A stretch of DNA of 64,000 bases from Longirhabdus pacifica (GTDB lineage Bacteria; Bacillota; Bacilli; Paenibacillales; DSM-105158): contig NZ_QXJP01000003.1 in assembly GCF_004115085.1 (NCBI RefSeq), forward strand, positions 1 to 64,000, read 5' to 3'. Made by a program: the position numbers and the translations under genes. The notes under the pieces were generated by a model. The model saw only the letters and a program-made list of their open reading frames with translations, ran no database searches and was not told where the DNA came from. Below, piece after piece: positions 45,350-54,675 of the stretch. The first letter of the stretch is position 1. The number at the start of each line of letters is the position of its first letter.

Positions 45350-46183
45350 TCAAACAGGAATACGATGCCTATCGGGGATAAATATACTTTCTCTCTTTAC
45401 AATAGTAGATGGATCATAGCCGAATCTCTCTAATTCAAAACCTGAGATTCCTATGCTCCATTTCTCTACAAAACGCTCTGCATTTTTAAGGGAGCTCGTA
45501 TTGTATTGAATTTGATTTGATTTAAATGTGCCATGTCCGTAATGATGAATAAAGACATCATCTGCCACCCATAACTTTTTTCCATAAATATTAACACGTA
45601 AACAAAGATCATCATCCTCATAATTACCTGGGAAAAATCGTTCATCCAGCCCCCCTACCGCCTCCATTAGAGCAGCTGAGAAGACCATGCAGTGTCCTAT
45701 TAATTTATGAGGAATGAATCCTTTCCCCTTGCGCTCTTCATGCCATTGAGCTGCAAAAGCATGCATGTCATCTTGGGATGAATACGGTACAGTAGGTACC
45801 CGCTGTGCAGAATATACATTGTTAGATCTAGGCCCTACGATACCAATGCTTTTATCATTTTCCAACCAGGCTATGAGTCTGGATAGCCAATGTGGTGTAA
45901 CGATTGTATCGTTATTTAACAGCACGATATAATCGCCACAAGCTTGCTTCATCCCCTGATTATTGCCACCTGCAAAACCTTTGTTCTCCTCATTTGCAAT
46001 GACTGTAGCATGATCGAGTGTATTTAGAAAGTTTACTGTTCCATCAGTTGAACCATTATCTACAAAAATACATTCAAATGGGACATCTGTATGTTGATAA
46101 ATACTTTCTACACACTGTTTCGTATAATCCAATCCATTACGTGATAAAACAATAATAGACGCTGTTGGCTTTACCACCCTCAT
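45350..46183 (-). CDS. Glycosyltransferase family 2 (rhamnosyltransferase type)
   Basis: The 277-residue protein has the motifs ASIIVLSRNGLDYTKQCVES, FVDNGSTDGTVNFL, LLNNDTIVTPHWL, and the later GNYEDDDLCLRV and FIHHYGHGTF, characteristic of GT2 enzymes that transfer rhamnose. The start codon immediately follows the stop of the rmlD gene, and AGAGGGG lies a few bases before, so it is coupled to dTDP-rhamnose-type synthesis. It probably adds a deoxysugar to the spore-surface glycan. Confidence 0.85.
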   Translation of the reverse strand: MRVVKPTASIIVLSRNGLDYTKQCVESIYQHTDVPFECIFVDNGSTDGTVNFLNTLDHATVIANEENKGFAGGNNQGMKQACGDYIVLLNNDTIVTPHWLSRLIAWLENDKSIGIVGPRSNNVYSAQRVPTVPYSSQDDMHAFAAQWHEERKGKGFIPHKLIGHCMVFSAALMEAVGGLDERFFPGNYEDDDLCLRVNIYGKKLWVADDVFIHHYGHGTFKSNQIQYNTSSLKNAERFVEKWSIGISGFELERFGYDPSTIVKRESIFIPDRHRIPV

Positions 46184-47041
46184 TTACCCCTCTCTTGCCT
46201 TATATTGTTGTACAAAATCTTGTAATCCTTCTTTCCAGTGTCGTGGCACCGAGAAACCATGTAACCGAATAGCCTGATGATCTAATGTGGAAAAGTGAGG
46301 TCGTTTGGCTGCACGTGTTTGTTCTAACGCGCTACTTTTCATACTTGCCACGTTCACATCAAAACCTAGTAAATCAACGATATGGGTTGCAAATTCATGC
46401 CAAGAGCAAGAGCCCGTATTAGAAACATGATAAATACCATAGTGACTCGTTATGATTAACTCTCTTAAAAACTGAACGACATCATGCGTAAACGTAGGAG
46501 AACCAATTTGATCATCAATTACACGTAGTGGTTTTTTCATTTTTGCCTGATTAATGATACTTTTTACAAAATTTTTGCCGTAAAGACCATATAGCCAAGA
46601 CACTCTAATAATAAAAGATTGCTTGCAATAACGCTCTACAAACCTTTCTCCCGCTAATTTGGATTTACCATAATAGTTAATTGGATTCGTCTGATCAAAC
46701 TCTTGATATAACACAGAAGAGGCACCATCAAACACATAATCTGTACTAAAATACACTAACTTTGCTTTCACCTGTTCTGCAGCCATCGCTACATGTTTCG
46801 TGCCGTACGCATTCACTAAGAAGGCTAGATCTTTTTCCTCTTCTGCTTTATCTACATTCGTATAAGCAGCAGTGTGCAAAATGATATCTGGTTGTATAGC
46901 TTTTACTTTTTCCATGACTTCATCGTGATTGGTTATATCTAGTTCATTTCTTGATAAAGCAAATATTTCTCCTTGTTCACACAGTCCTAGCGCCATATCT
47001 TGCCCCAGTTGACCGTTAGCTCCAGTTATAAGTATTTTCAT
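46184..47041 (-). CDS. rmlD: dTDP-4-dehydrorhamnose reductase
   Basis: The 285-residue protein begins with the NAD(P)-binding motif MKILITGANGQLGQDMA, and has STDYVFDGASSVLYQE followed by N-x-Y-G-x-x-K (NPINYYGKSKLAGE), the SDR catalytic block with Ser-Tyr-Lys, and the late VSNTGSCSWHEFA. It catalyses the last step of dTDP-L-rhamnose synthesis. rmlB and rmlC are not in this window. The gene follows rmlA after 25 bases and precedes a GT2 gene without a gap. Confidence 0.92.
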   Translation of the reverse strand: MKILITGANGQLGQDMALGLCEQGEIFALSRNELDITNHDEVMEKVKAIQPDIILHTAAYTNVDKAEEEKDLAFLVNAYGTKHVAMAAEQVKAKLVYFSTDYVFDGASSVLYQEFDQTNPINYYGKSKLAGERFVERYCKQSFIIRVSWLYGLYGKNFVKSIINQAKMKKPLRVIDDQIGSPTFTHDVVQFLRELIITSHYGIYHVSNTGSCSWHEFATHIVDLLGFDVNVASMKSSALEQTRAAKRPHFSTLDHQAIRLHGFSVPRHWKEGLQDFVQQYKAREG

Positions 47042-47066
47042 TTTTCTCTCCTTCTCCTTATCACGA

Positions 47067-47807
47067 TCAGCAGCTTTCGATGTTTAAACATGACAGTGAA
47101 AGATTGCTAGCCAACTGATTAGCTAATAAATAGGAAGCATGCGTACCTGCATCAGTCCACCAGTTATTCAACAAATCAAACGCACAGCTCCGTTGTTTAA
47201 TATATATATTATTGATGTCCGTTATTTCTAATTCCCCTCGATCTGATGGCTTCAATTGATCCACCCATGAAAATACTTGATGATCATACAAGTAAATACC
47301 GGTAACAGCGTAATTGCTTTTTGGTTTTTTTGGTTTTTCTTCAATGGAAACAATACGGTCACCTTGTATTTCTGCTACACCAAAGCGGTGCGGGTCCTCT
47401 ACTTCTTTAAGTAACAGCATGGCTCCTTTTTTTTGTTGTTTAAAACGTTCTACATACATTTTAATTGAATCAGGGAAAATATTATCACCTAAAATGACGG
47501 TTACTAAATCATCCTTCACAAAATCTTTTCCCATTCGCAAAGCTTGTGCAATACCTCCGGGTTTATCTTGTACCTTATAAGTTAAGTCAACCCCAAATGC
47601 AGTTCCACTTCCTAGTGTACTGACGATGTCACCCATATGTTCTTTACTCGTTACGACTAACACATCTCGAATTCCCGCGTTTTGTAATTTATCAATCGCA
47701 TAATAAATCATAGGATATTTCCCGACAGGTAATAAATGCTTATTCGTTACTTTCGTCAACGGATACAGCCTTGATCCAGTACCACCAGCAAGTACAATGC
47801 CCTTCAT
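47067..47807 (-). CDS. rmlA: Glucose-1-phosphate thymidylyltransferase
   Basis: The 246-residue protein starts with the nucleotide-binding motif KGIVLAGGTGSRLYPLTKVT and contains VILGDNIFPDS, IVSIEEKPKKPKSNYAVTGI and NNWWTDAGTHASYLLANQLA, the RmlA short-chain signature. It makes dTDP-glucose from glucose-1-phosphate and dTTP, the first step toward dTDP-rhamnose or related dTDP-sugars. It is the first gene of the rmlA-rmlD-GT2 operon, whose promoter must lie in 47808-47960. Confidence 0.93.
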   Translation of the reverse strand: MKGIVLAGGTGSRLYPLTKVTNKHLLPVGKYPMIYYAIDKLQNAGIRDVLVVTSKEHMGDIVSTLGSGTAFGVDLTYKVQDKPGGIAQALRMGKDFVKDDLVTVILGDNIFPDSIKMYVERFKQQKKGAMLLLKEVEDPHRFGVAEIQGDRIVSIEEKPKKPKSNYAVTGIYLYDHQVFSWVDQLKPSDRGELEITDINNIYIKQRSCAFDLLNNWWTDAGTHASYLLANQLASNLSLSCLNIESC

Positions 47808-47973
47808 GTTGTTCCTCCTCTTTGTAGTGATGGCATGACAAACGACACTGTAACTATTTCATCTTCTAACATACGTGAACCGTGACGAAAGTGTTCATAT
47901 TCAAAAACGTGAATTCATAAAGTAATTATATCATAATATACCTGGAGTCTTTACGTCTGGAGGAGGAATGACC

Positions 47974-48699
47974 TTGCATGAAAAAGAAATTGCAGTCCTA
48001 TGCTGTGTCCACGACGACAGGCTATTTGACACGTGTAGAGCTCACTTAGAGGCATTGTATGTACCAGATGACTATGAACTAAGCATCCATCCTATTTATG
48101 ATGCTGAGCACATGACAGTCGCTTATAATGAAGGGATGAAAGCCAGTAAAGCAAAATATAAAATATATGTACATCAAGATTGCTATATTATTGATTATTT
48201 TTTTATTAAGAATATGTTACATCTTTTTCAAGCGCATGAACAAGTCGGTATGATCGGTCTCTGTGGCACCAAAACGTTACCTGAAAAAGGCATCTGGTGG
48301 GAAGGAGAAGAGAAATTCGGACATATTATTGAATATCGAAACACGTTTCAATACATCTCTTTTGATGAACAAGAAAGACAAAATAAAGAAGGTGAATATG
48401 TAAGCGTGCAAGCCATTGATGGATTACTCATGGCAACGCAGTATGATATTCCATGGAATGAAAATATTAAAGCATTCCACTTCTATGACACGTCGCAATC
48501 TTTAAATTTTCATGCTGAAGATTTGGATGTCGTTATACCTTACTTCGCTATTCCGCCAGTGATACACGACATTGACATGCACAAGTTTAAAAAAGAAGAC
48601 AATGACAACGAATTTACGGACATGGAGCTGGAGAAATATAAACAACATCTTTTATCCTTTTTACTAGAATACCGACATCATTTCAATGGAATGATATAA
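47974..48699 (+). CDS. Glycosyltransferase of the StrF-like / Glyco_tranf_2_5 family
   Basis: The 241-residue protein has the GT-A-like start EIAVLCCVHDDRLFDTCRAH, the HPIYDAEHMTVAYNEGM segment and the QDCYIIDYFFIKNML and later GLCGTKTLP block seen in the StrF-like glycosyltransferase group. The ATG at 47968 overlaps the GGAGGAGG site, so the TTG at 47974, seven bases after it, is preferred. It is transcribed divergently from rmlA, in the middle of the spore-surface glycan cluster. Sugar and acceptor are not known. Confidence 0.7.
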   Translation: MHEKEIAVLCCVHDDRLFDTCRAHLEALYVPDDYELSIHPIYDAEHMTVAYNEGMKASKAKYKIYVHQDCYIIDYFFIKNMLHLFQAHEQVGMIGLCGTKTLPEKGIWWEGEEKFGHIIEYRNTFQYISFDEQERQNKEGEYVSVQAIDGLLMATQYDIPWNENIKAFHFYDTSQSLNFHAEDLDVVIPYFAIPPVIHDIDMHKFKKEDNDNEFTDMELEKYKQHLLSFLLEYRHHFNGMI

Positions 48700-48723
48700 A
48701 AAAAGCCGACGCTATGCGTCAGC
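48698..48723 (-). terminator. Terminator downstream of the methyltransferase pair
   Basis: GACGC/GCGTC plus GC/GC ends form a tight hairpin with a 3-base loop, followed on the minus strand by seven T residues. It lies at the end of the StrF-like gene, so it may serve as a tail-to-tail terminator for both strands. Confidence 0.75.
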
Positions 48724-48874
48724 CCTTACTGAAAAATAATTGCACTAGACTATAATCATAAAAAAATTAAACGGATACCAGAAATTCCTCAAAGTATGGA
48801 AATGTATTGTTCTTCATTTTTAATGTGGAGTTCATATACTAGTATAGATCATGCAATTGCTAATGATAATCACT

Positions 48875-49576
48875 TTATAGTCCAGAAGAATGAATAATAT
48901 ATTTCATTAACTCATCTCGTTTTTCGCTTTTTTCAACAATAATACCTAGACCATTATTGGATTCTGCACGGTGAAAGCTAACATTCCATTTCGTTTCGTT
49001 TAGAAAATCCTCCACTGCTGTCAGCACGCCATTTTTTTCTCCACCTTCTTGCTCTGCGTTAAATAATGTGGCATTGAATCCCCCTTCTTCTAGTAACGAT
49101 GACTTCCCTTGCTCTATTCCTTTTTTGGCATGCGGTTTAATATATTCTTTTGGGATGGTATCAGGGTTATAGTACATATCTCTTCTACCGTATGGCCATT
49201 CAATGTCATGTAAAATGATAATAGGGAACCTCCCCATTTTGTTTGCTTTTTTCTCAATCTCTTTTAACTCATGGTAAACGGTATACCAATTATGATCTCC
49301 ATCTACTAAGACTAAATCATAGTCATCTTCAATTTCCGGCAATGCCTCCAAACTCACATGCGCAAGATGTACAAAATGAGATTGATATACTTGCTTATAG
49401 GATGGCACATCGAATAATGGGAGTGGATCAATAACATACACTTTACCGTCAAAATGTTGACAATATTCTAATAGTTTTACCGTATGCAGTCCTCTCTCTG
49501 CCCCTATTTCCACGATGACCTTTGGCTGCTCCGTTACGAGTATTAACTTTGTTAGTTTACTCCAGAACCTATTCAT
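48875..49576 (-). CDS. SAM-dependent methyltransferase, tandem copy 1 (Methyltransf_24 type)
   Basis: The 233-residue protein has KVIVEIGAERGLHTVKLLEY as motif I and the later LVLVDGDHNWYTVYHELKEI and ILHDIEWPYGRRDMYYN blocks of the cephalosporin-hydroxylase / Methyltransf_24 group. It would methylate a sugar hydroxyl or a related group. It ends in the same SSGL tail as the next gene, with which it is clearly paralogous. It lies downstream of that gene on the same strand after about 100 bases. In other spore-surface clusters such enzymes O-methylate rhamnose or anthrose-like sugars; that role here is inference. Confidence 0.78.
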   Translation of the reverse strand: MNRFWSKLTKLILVTEQPKVIVEIGAERGLHTVKLLEYCQHFDGKVYVIDPLPLFDVPSYKQVYQSHFVHLAHVSLEALPEIEDDYDLVLVDGDHNWYTVYHELKEIEKKANKMGRFPIIILHDIEWPYGRRDMYYNPDTIPKEYIKPHAKKGIEQGKSSLLEEGGFNATLFNAEQEGGEKNGVLTAVEDFLNETKWNVSFHRAESNNGLGIIVEKSEKRDELMKYIIHSSGL

Positions 49577-49676
49577 GTTTTTATCTTCCTCCTATTTTAT
49601 TACCTAGATACATGAAGAAATAATCATGTATGATATTGTAATGTGTTGCTTTTGTTAGTAATCATGCTGTAGCAAC

Positions 49677-50369
49677 TTACAGTCCAGATGTTTTCATGAC
49701 GTATTTCATCCACTGCTTATGATCTGATGTATCAGGGTAAATAATAGACAGCCCATTACATGTTTCAAATTGGTAGTGTGAACATGAAAATGGTGTTTCT
49801 TTCAAAAAATCTTCTATTGCCGTCAGTACGCCATTTTTTTCCCCACCTTCTTCTAACGCGTGGTAACACATAGCATTAAAACCACCACTTTCCGCTAGTT
49901 GCGATTGTCCAGCAATCATGCCTTTCTGAGCGTAGGGATGACGGTAGGAATCTGGAATTTGCTCAGGATCTAAGTACATGTCACGTCTCCCGTAAGGCCA
50001 AGCTGTATCATGTAATACAACAAGTGGGAACTGACCTAATTGACTTGCTTTCTTTTCGACCATTTTCAAGTCATGATATACCGTATACCAATTATGATCT
50101 CCATCCATTAGCACAGCATCATAATGTTGAATTTGCGGTAAAACATCTTTTGACTCATCTGAAAAATGACATAAGTGATCTTTAAACACTTTACTAAATG
50201 GACTAACATCTAAATTTCCATCTACTACATACAATGTACCTCTACATTGCTTACAATAATCAAGCAGTTTGGTCGTAAACACCCCATTTTCGGCACCAAT
50301 CTGTACGATGCGCTTAACATTTGCATGCAAAAATAGAGGCTTTAACATTTGGTTCCAAAAGCGATGCAT
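49677..50369 (-). CDS. SAM-dependent methyltransferase, tandem copy 2 (Methyltransf_24 type)
   Basis: Paralogue of the gene at 48875-49576, sharing RIVQIGAENGVFTTKLLDYC, AVLMDGDHNWYTVYHDLKMV and VLHDTAWPYGRRDMYLD. The start is the ATG at 50369, ten bases after GGGAGG; the ORF could start six codons earlier, but those codons overlap the ribosome binding site. Two copies suggest methylation at two positions or on two sugars of the same glycan. No metal or hydroxylase motif distinguishes them. Confidence 0.78.
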   Translation of the reverse strand: MHRFWNQMLKPLFLHANVKRIVQIGAENGVFTTKLLDYCKQCRGTLYVVDGNLDVSPFSKVFKDHLCHFSDESKDVLPQIQHYDAVLMDGDHNWYTVYHDLKMVEKKASQLGQFPLVVLHDTAWPYGRRDMYLDPEQIPDSYRHPYAQKGMIAGQSQLAESGGFNAMCYHALEEGGEKNGVLTAIEDFLKETPFSCSHYQFETCNGLSIIYPDTSDHKQWMKYVMKTSGL

Positions 50370-50694
50370 ATGACAAAATCCTCCCATACATTTAAAGCTT
50401 CCTTTTTCTCCTTATAACTTACGACTATACTGTATTACTACGTTATCCACGTTTCATTACCTGCTGACTCATGACACAGGTAAAATCTTTTATTTGTCTT
50501 TTATTTGTTTTGTAACCCGTCATGCTGATGCCTTATATACTTTATGCAAGCAAATATGAAGATGATTACATTATCTGAAGGAGAATTAAAATTTGGCTTT
50601 ACATATCAACGTATTTTCGCCACACATTTACCTCCTAAGCTGCATACAATGAGTTGAATGATGGCTATAACATGGATCAATGGAGGTCAAATAG
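50370..50694. other. Intergenic region, 325 bp
   Basis: Divergent gap between the methyltransferase pair (minus) and the DUF4915-like gene (plus). It presumably holds two promoters, but I see no strong box. A 19-codon frame with AAGGAG upstream is present near 50594 and is too short to call. Confidence 0.5.
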
Positions 50695-51549
50695 ATGCAA
50701 TGTAAAGTCTCACTGAAAGAAATTTCATTTCCACACCCTTTAAAACTGATCATTAGTTGTTGTAACGCTAATGGGGGAATATATCTTCTTTCATGCTACG
50801 ATCAGCAAATAGATATGATAAAAGTATCCAATAAAGATACAAGAGGAATCGAGCGGGTTGGTGATCACTTTTATGCTGCACATCAACAATTAGGAAGTAT
50901 AGCGAAATACAACCTTCATTTCGAGTTAGTAGAGCAATATGCTCCGTCAGGTGGATTAAAAGATTTGCATGGGATGACGTATTACAAAGATCACTTATAT
51001 ATTATGGAGACAGGTGCAAGGTTAATTGGGAAATATGAATTAAGTCCGCTAAAAAAAATAGATGAGATTCCCTTGCATAGAAAAAATCATTCCAATGATT
51101 TGATTTTTCACAACGATCTGCTATACGTTTCTTCGTTTGCTGACATAAGAAATCATCCTCATACGACCAACAAAGCCCCCCTACTCAATAGCAATCAAGG
51201 AGTCGTAACAAATTACTTATCAGAAAAACAAGAAGAACTTGGTATTTACTTATTCGGGCTCGTTCAACCTCACAGCATTATGTTTTATAAAGATGAAATG
51301 TATTTTTGCAATTCCGGAACGATGGAAGTAAGAAGAGAAGAAGAAACCATTATAAAGTTCAAAGCAGGTTATATGAGAGGACTTGCTATCGATGATGAAT
51401 TCGTCTTTATCGGAGAGAGTATCTCACGTAATAAAAGTGATCTTACTGTAAATCAATGTGGGTTCCATATTTACGATAAACGAACAAATAAAGCGGAGTT
51501 TATTAAGCTTCCTTCTACAGAAGTGTACAGTATTAAATTTATATCTTAA
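50695..51549 (+). CDS. DUF4915/TIGR03032-like beta-propeller protein
   Basis: The 284-residue protein has repeated propeller-like strands: GIYLLSCYD, GDHFYAAHQQLGSIAKYNL, HGMTYYKDHLYIMETGARLI, SNDLIFHNDLLYVSSFAD and PHSIMFYKDEMYFCNSGTME. This matches the DUF4915/TIGR03032 group, found in sugar and natural-product clusters, with no proven role. No signal peptide is seen. It lies next to the methyltransferase pair, and ends before a bidirectional terminator. GGAGGTC precedes the ATG. Confidence 0.65.
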   Translation: MQCKVSLKEISFPHPLKLIISCCNANGGIYLLSCYDQQIDMIKVSNKDTRGIERVGDHFYAAHQQLGSIAKYNLHFELVEQYAPSGGLKDLHGMTYYKDHLYIMETGARLIGKYELSPLKKIDEIPLHRKNHSNDLIFHNDLLYVSSFADIRNHPHTTNKAPLLNSNQGVVTNYLSEKQEELGIYLFGLVQPHSIMFYKDEMYFCNSGTMEVRREEETIIKFKAGYMRGLAIDDEFVFIGESISRNKSDLTVNQCGFHIYDKRTNKAEFIKLPSTEVYSIKFIS

Positions 51550-51612
51550 CATACTACGTTACACATTACATGATTTAACACTTCAACTATAGGCTAATAA
51601 TAAAATGAATAA

Positions 51613-51656
51613 AGACCCTACAGCGTGGTTTTCACTACACTATAGGGTCTATTTTT
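51613..51656 (+). terminator. Bidirectional terminator between the DUF4915-like gene and ricA
   Basis: AGACCCTA/TAGGGTCT gives an 8-bp stem with further weaker pairing, then ATTTTT on the plus strand and TTTATT on the minus strand. It lies between convergent genes. Confidence 0.8.
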
Positions 51657-51686
51657 GATTTTGAAAAAGAAGTAGGGATCAGCTCA

Positions 51687-52124
51687 TCACGAATTAGATA
51701 CAGGCTGATCTTCTTCCAATTGTATTTTTTCAGCTAAACTATCTTTAATAATAGACACGACTAATTGCAATAAATAATTGATATCACTTTGCGATTGCTT
51801 AAATTGTTGAACAAGTGGTATTTCATCTAGCTCATTCTCTAATGCTTGCATTTCACCTTCGATTTTCTTTATCATGTCATCATTTTTAAAGTATTCGAAG
51901 CCTACCAATTCTTTTTGCTTCTTTTTAATACTTTGTATTAAGGATTGAACATGTTCATTATCTTGTATTTTCTTCTCGGCTTGTTGATAAGCAATAACCT
52001 CATCTGAGGTTCCGATAAGCGCTGATAATTGCTTCGTACTAGCCATAATATCCTCTCTTACGACGAGGTTAATCGATTGATGCTTCTTCATGCCACATTC
52101 CCCTTGCTTCTCTTTCTGTTCCAT
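51687..52124 (-). CDS. ricA: RicA (YmcA), RicAFT complex subunit
   Basis: The 145-residue protein belongs to the Com_YlbF/YmcA group: a helical protein with SALIGTSDEVIAYQQAEKKI and the conserved KELVGFEYFKNDDMIKKIE segment. In Bacillus subtilis RicA acts with RicF and RicT in mRNA maturation together with RNase Y, and in competence, biofilm and sporulation. The ATG at 52124 follows GGAG by eight bases; the ORF could extend nine codons upstream. The only cysteine is near the N-terminus. It follows miaB as in other Bacillaceae, but cotE does not follow it here. Confidence 0.9.
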   Translation of the reverse strand: MEQKEKQGECGMKKHQSINLVVREDIMASTKQLSALIGTSDEVIAYQQAEKKIQDNEHVQSLIQSIKKKQKELVGFEYFKNDDMIKKIEGEMQALENELDEIPLVQQFKQSQSDINYLLQLVVSIIKDSLAEKIQLEEDQPVSNS

Positions 52125-52194
52125 GGAAACAACTCCTATATCATTATTCATTCACTGACCCATCATGTTTTGTGATCATAACAGTGATAAGACT

Positions 52195-53748
52195 TTATAT
52201 TGCAGCAGATTTTTCTTCCTCCATACGATCTCCTTTTAACAAGAACGTTTGTGCAGAAGTTATTTTCACGTTAACAAACTGTCCGGTTAAGTCTGCTGAA
52301 CCCGAAAAATGCACTAGTTTATTGCCTCTCGTTCTACCTGTTAGCATGTGCTTCTTATTTTTGCTTTCACCTTCTACCAACACTTCAACAACTTGGCCTA
52401 CTAATTGCTTATTCTTCTTCAAACTCTGTTCACCTAACAATTCGTTTAAGCGGTAGAGACGCTGTTTCTTCACGTCCATTGGCACGTTATCTTCCATTTT
52501 TGCAGCAGGCGTTCCTTCTCTTGCAGAATAGATAAACGTATACGCTGCATCGTACTCTACTTCACGAACGAGATCCATCGTTTGTTCAAACTGTTCATCT
52601 GTTTCTCCAGGGAAACCAACAATAATATCCGTTGTTAGCACGACGTCTGGAATACTTGCTTTAATTTTCTTCACTAGTTCAGAATAATGTTCCCTAGTAT
52701 ACTTTCTACTCATGATTTTCAATACTTCCGTACTACCAGATTGAACCGGTAAATGAATGTGTTCCACTAAATTACCTTTCTTAGCCAACACTTCTATGAG
52801 ATGATCATCGAAATCACGAGGATGGGATGTTGTAAAACGAACGCGTGGGATATCAATTTTATGGATGTCATCCATTAGATCCCCTAAACCATAATCCATA
52901 TCCACAAAATCTTTGCCATATGCATTTACGTTTTGCCCTAGTAATGTAATTTCTTTAAATCCTTGTCTAGCTAATTCACGTACTTCATTAATGACATCTT
53001 GTGGAAGTCTACTTCTCTCTTTCCCACGAGTAAATGGTACGATGCAATACGTACAAAATTTATCACAGCCATACATGATATTAACCCATGCCTTGAGCCC
53101 TTCCCGCTTTTTCGGCAAGTTCTCAATAATGTCACCTTCTTTGGACCATACTTCCACTACCATCTCTTTACCAAAATGAGCTTCTTGGATAAGATGTGGC
53201 AGACGATGGATGTTGTGCGTACCAAATATAAGATCCACATGGGCATGTTTTTGTAAAATACGGTTGACAACAGATTCCTCTTGAGACATACATCCACATA
53301 CACCTAAAATAAGGTTTGGATTTTCACGTTTTAGCGTTTTCATATGCCCTAGTTCACCAAACACTTTATCTTCAGCATTTTCTCTAATTGCACATGTATT
53401 GAGCAAAATAATGTGCGCTTTTGTTCTATCTTCTGTAGCTCGGTAACCCATTTCTTCCAGCATACCGCGCATCGTCTCTGAATCATGTTCGTTCATTTGA
53501 CAGCCGTACGTTTGTAGCATATAAAATTTACCTTGACCAAAATGCTGCATTTCTTCCGATATAGCCTCATTATACAACACTTTAATTTCTTCTTTACCAC
53601 GCTGCTTTTCTTGTCTATAGGAAGGCTCAGAAAGAATATTAATTTCTCTGCCTTTAATTCTAATGATTTTTCCATCTTCGTTTTCACGAATTATTTTTGC
53701 GTCTGAGAAGTTAAAGTATTCACTGTAGTCCTTCGTTTCTTTATTCAT
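52195..53748 (-). CDS. miaB: tRNA-2-methylthio-N6-dimethylallyladenosine synthase
   Basis: The 517-residue protein has the three-part MiaB layout: the N-terminal UPF0004 domain with [13 protein letters not shown] and [13 protein letters not shown], the radical-SAM CxxxCxxC of [16 protein letters not shown] and a C-terminal TRAM domain ([21 protein letters not shown]). It adds a methylthio group to i6A37 of tRNAs that read codons beginning with U. A Bacillus-specific N-terminal extension of about 60 residues ([13 protein letters not shown] precedes the conserved part) is normal for this family. It is followed by ricA with a 43-base gap between stop and ricA start. Confidence 0.95.
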   Translation of the reverse strand: MNKETKDYSEYFNFSDAKIIRENEDGKIIRIKGREINILSEPSYRQEKQRGKEEIKVLYNEAISEEMQHFGQGKFYMLQTYGCQMNEHDSETMRGMLEEMGYRATEDRTKAHIILLNTCAIRENAEDKVFGELGHMKTLKRENPNLILGVCGCMSQEESVVNRILQKHAHVDLIFGTHNIHRLPHLIQEAHFGKEMVVEVWSKEGDIIENLPKKREGLKAWVNIMYGCDKFCTYCIVPFTRGKERSRLPQDVINEVRELARQGFKEITLLGQNVNAYGKDFVDMDYGLGDLMDDIHKIDIPRVRFTTSHPRDFDDHLIEVLAKKGNLVEHIHLPVQSGSTEVLKIMSRKYTREHYSELVKKIKASIPDVVLTTDIIVGFPGETDEQFEQTMDLVREVEYDAAYTFIYSAREGTPAAKMEDNVPMDVKKQRLYRLNELLGEQSLKKNKQLVGQVVEVLVEGESKNKKHMLTGRTRGNKLVHFSGSADLTGQFVNVKITSAQTFLLKGDRMEEEKSAAI

Positions 53749-53858
53749 TACAAATCACTTCCCACCTAATAAAATGGTTTACATACATTATGACATTATA
53801 TCATGTCTTGATGCTAGAATCCATGAATCCATGCTACAAACGTAGTTCAAGTTAATAC

Positions 53859-53903
53859 AAAAAGACTGAACTGCCCTCATATGAAGGTTACATTCAGTCT
53901 TTT
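53859..53903 (-). terminator. Terminator after pduL
   Basis: AAAGACTGAA/TTCAGTCTTT forms a perfect 10-bp stem with a 22-base loop. On the minus strand it ends in a run of five T residues. Confidence 0.85.
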
Positions 53904-53970
53904 CGTCGTGGTTGTTGCAAGTTAATCAGATAAGCGGTAGTGCTTATTGTGTTCATACGGTAGTGAGGAA

Positions 53971-54540
53971 CTAGTCCAAAATAACCGCCGTTTCACCTGT
54001 TTTCACACCAGCCGCATTGCCTTCGTCCGTATCAATATGAAAATCTAGTGCATACTGGTCGGATACACGTGCAATTACATCGTCAAATGTTAGTGGTCTT
54101 TTCCCTTTTAATTGTACGCGTAATAATTGCTTGTCTTTAATGTTCCATCTTTCCGCGTCTTTCGTGTGAAAATGAATATGTCTTGCAGCAATAATCACAC
54201 CAGTTTCTAACTCCACTTGACCCTCAGGACCGATAATCGTCACACCTGGTGTTCCTTCAATGTGACCTGATTCTCTAATTGGTGGGCTCACCCCAATCGC
54301 AAATGCATCGGTTTGAGACAATTCAATTTGCGTATGTTTTCGAGCAGGACCAAGTATACGTACTTTTGAAAACTCACCCTTTTTTCCTTTAACAGCTACA
54401 GTTTCTACTGCTGCAAATTGACCAGGTTGAGATAAATCTTTTAATATAGTCAGCTCATATCCTTTTCCAAACAATGTAGCGATATGTTCTTCTGATAAGT
54501 GTATATGTCGTGCAGATACACCAATTGGTACTTCCTTCAT
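53971..54540 (-). CDS. pduL: PduL-type phosphate acyltransferase (phosphotransacylase)
   Basis: The 189-residue protein has the two PduL half domains with their zinc-binding histidines: VSARHIHLSEEHI near the N-terminus and IIAARHIHFHTKDAERW in the second half. The ARKHTQIELS and DAFAIGVSPPIRESGH blocks are also typical. It converts acyl-CoA plus phosphate to acyl-phosphate. It lacks the N-terminal encapsulation peptide of microcompartment PduL, so it is a soluble cytoplasmic form, as expected without pdu genes. AAAGGT lies nine bases before the ATG at 54540; an ATG two codons upstream is also possible. It follows korB, so it may work on its product. Confidence 0.9.
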   Translation of the reverse strand: MKEVPIGVSARHIHLSEEHIATLFGKGYELTILKDLSQPGQFAAVETVAVKGKKGEFSKVRILGPARKHTQIELSQTDAFAIGVSPPIRESGHIEGTPGVTIIGPEGQVELETGVIIAARHIHFHTKDAERWNIKDKQLLRVQLKGKRPLTFDDVIARVSDQYALDFHIDTDEGNAAGVKTGETAVILD

Positions 54541-54638
54541 GTCCATCTTACCTTTCAGCAATTTTATTACTTATTACAATAATATTTTATTACAGTAATA
54601 TTAACTTAAACATTATAACTATTTTGTTTCATTAAAGC

Positions 54639-54668
54639 AAAAAACATGTGAATGAATCCACATGTTTT
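54639..54668 (-). terminator. Terminator after korB
   Basis: AAAACATGTG/CACATGTTTT, a 10-bp perfect stem, with six T residues on the minus strand. It lies between korB and pduL, so pduL probably has its own promoter or depends on readthrough. Confidence 0.8.
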
Positions 54669-54675
54669 CACAAAT

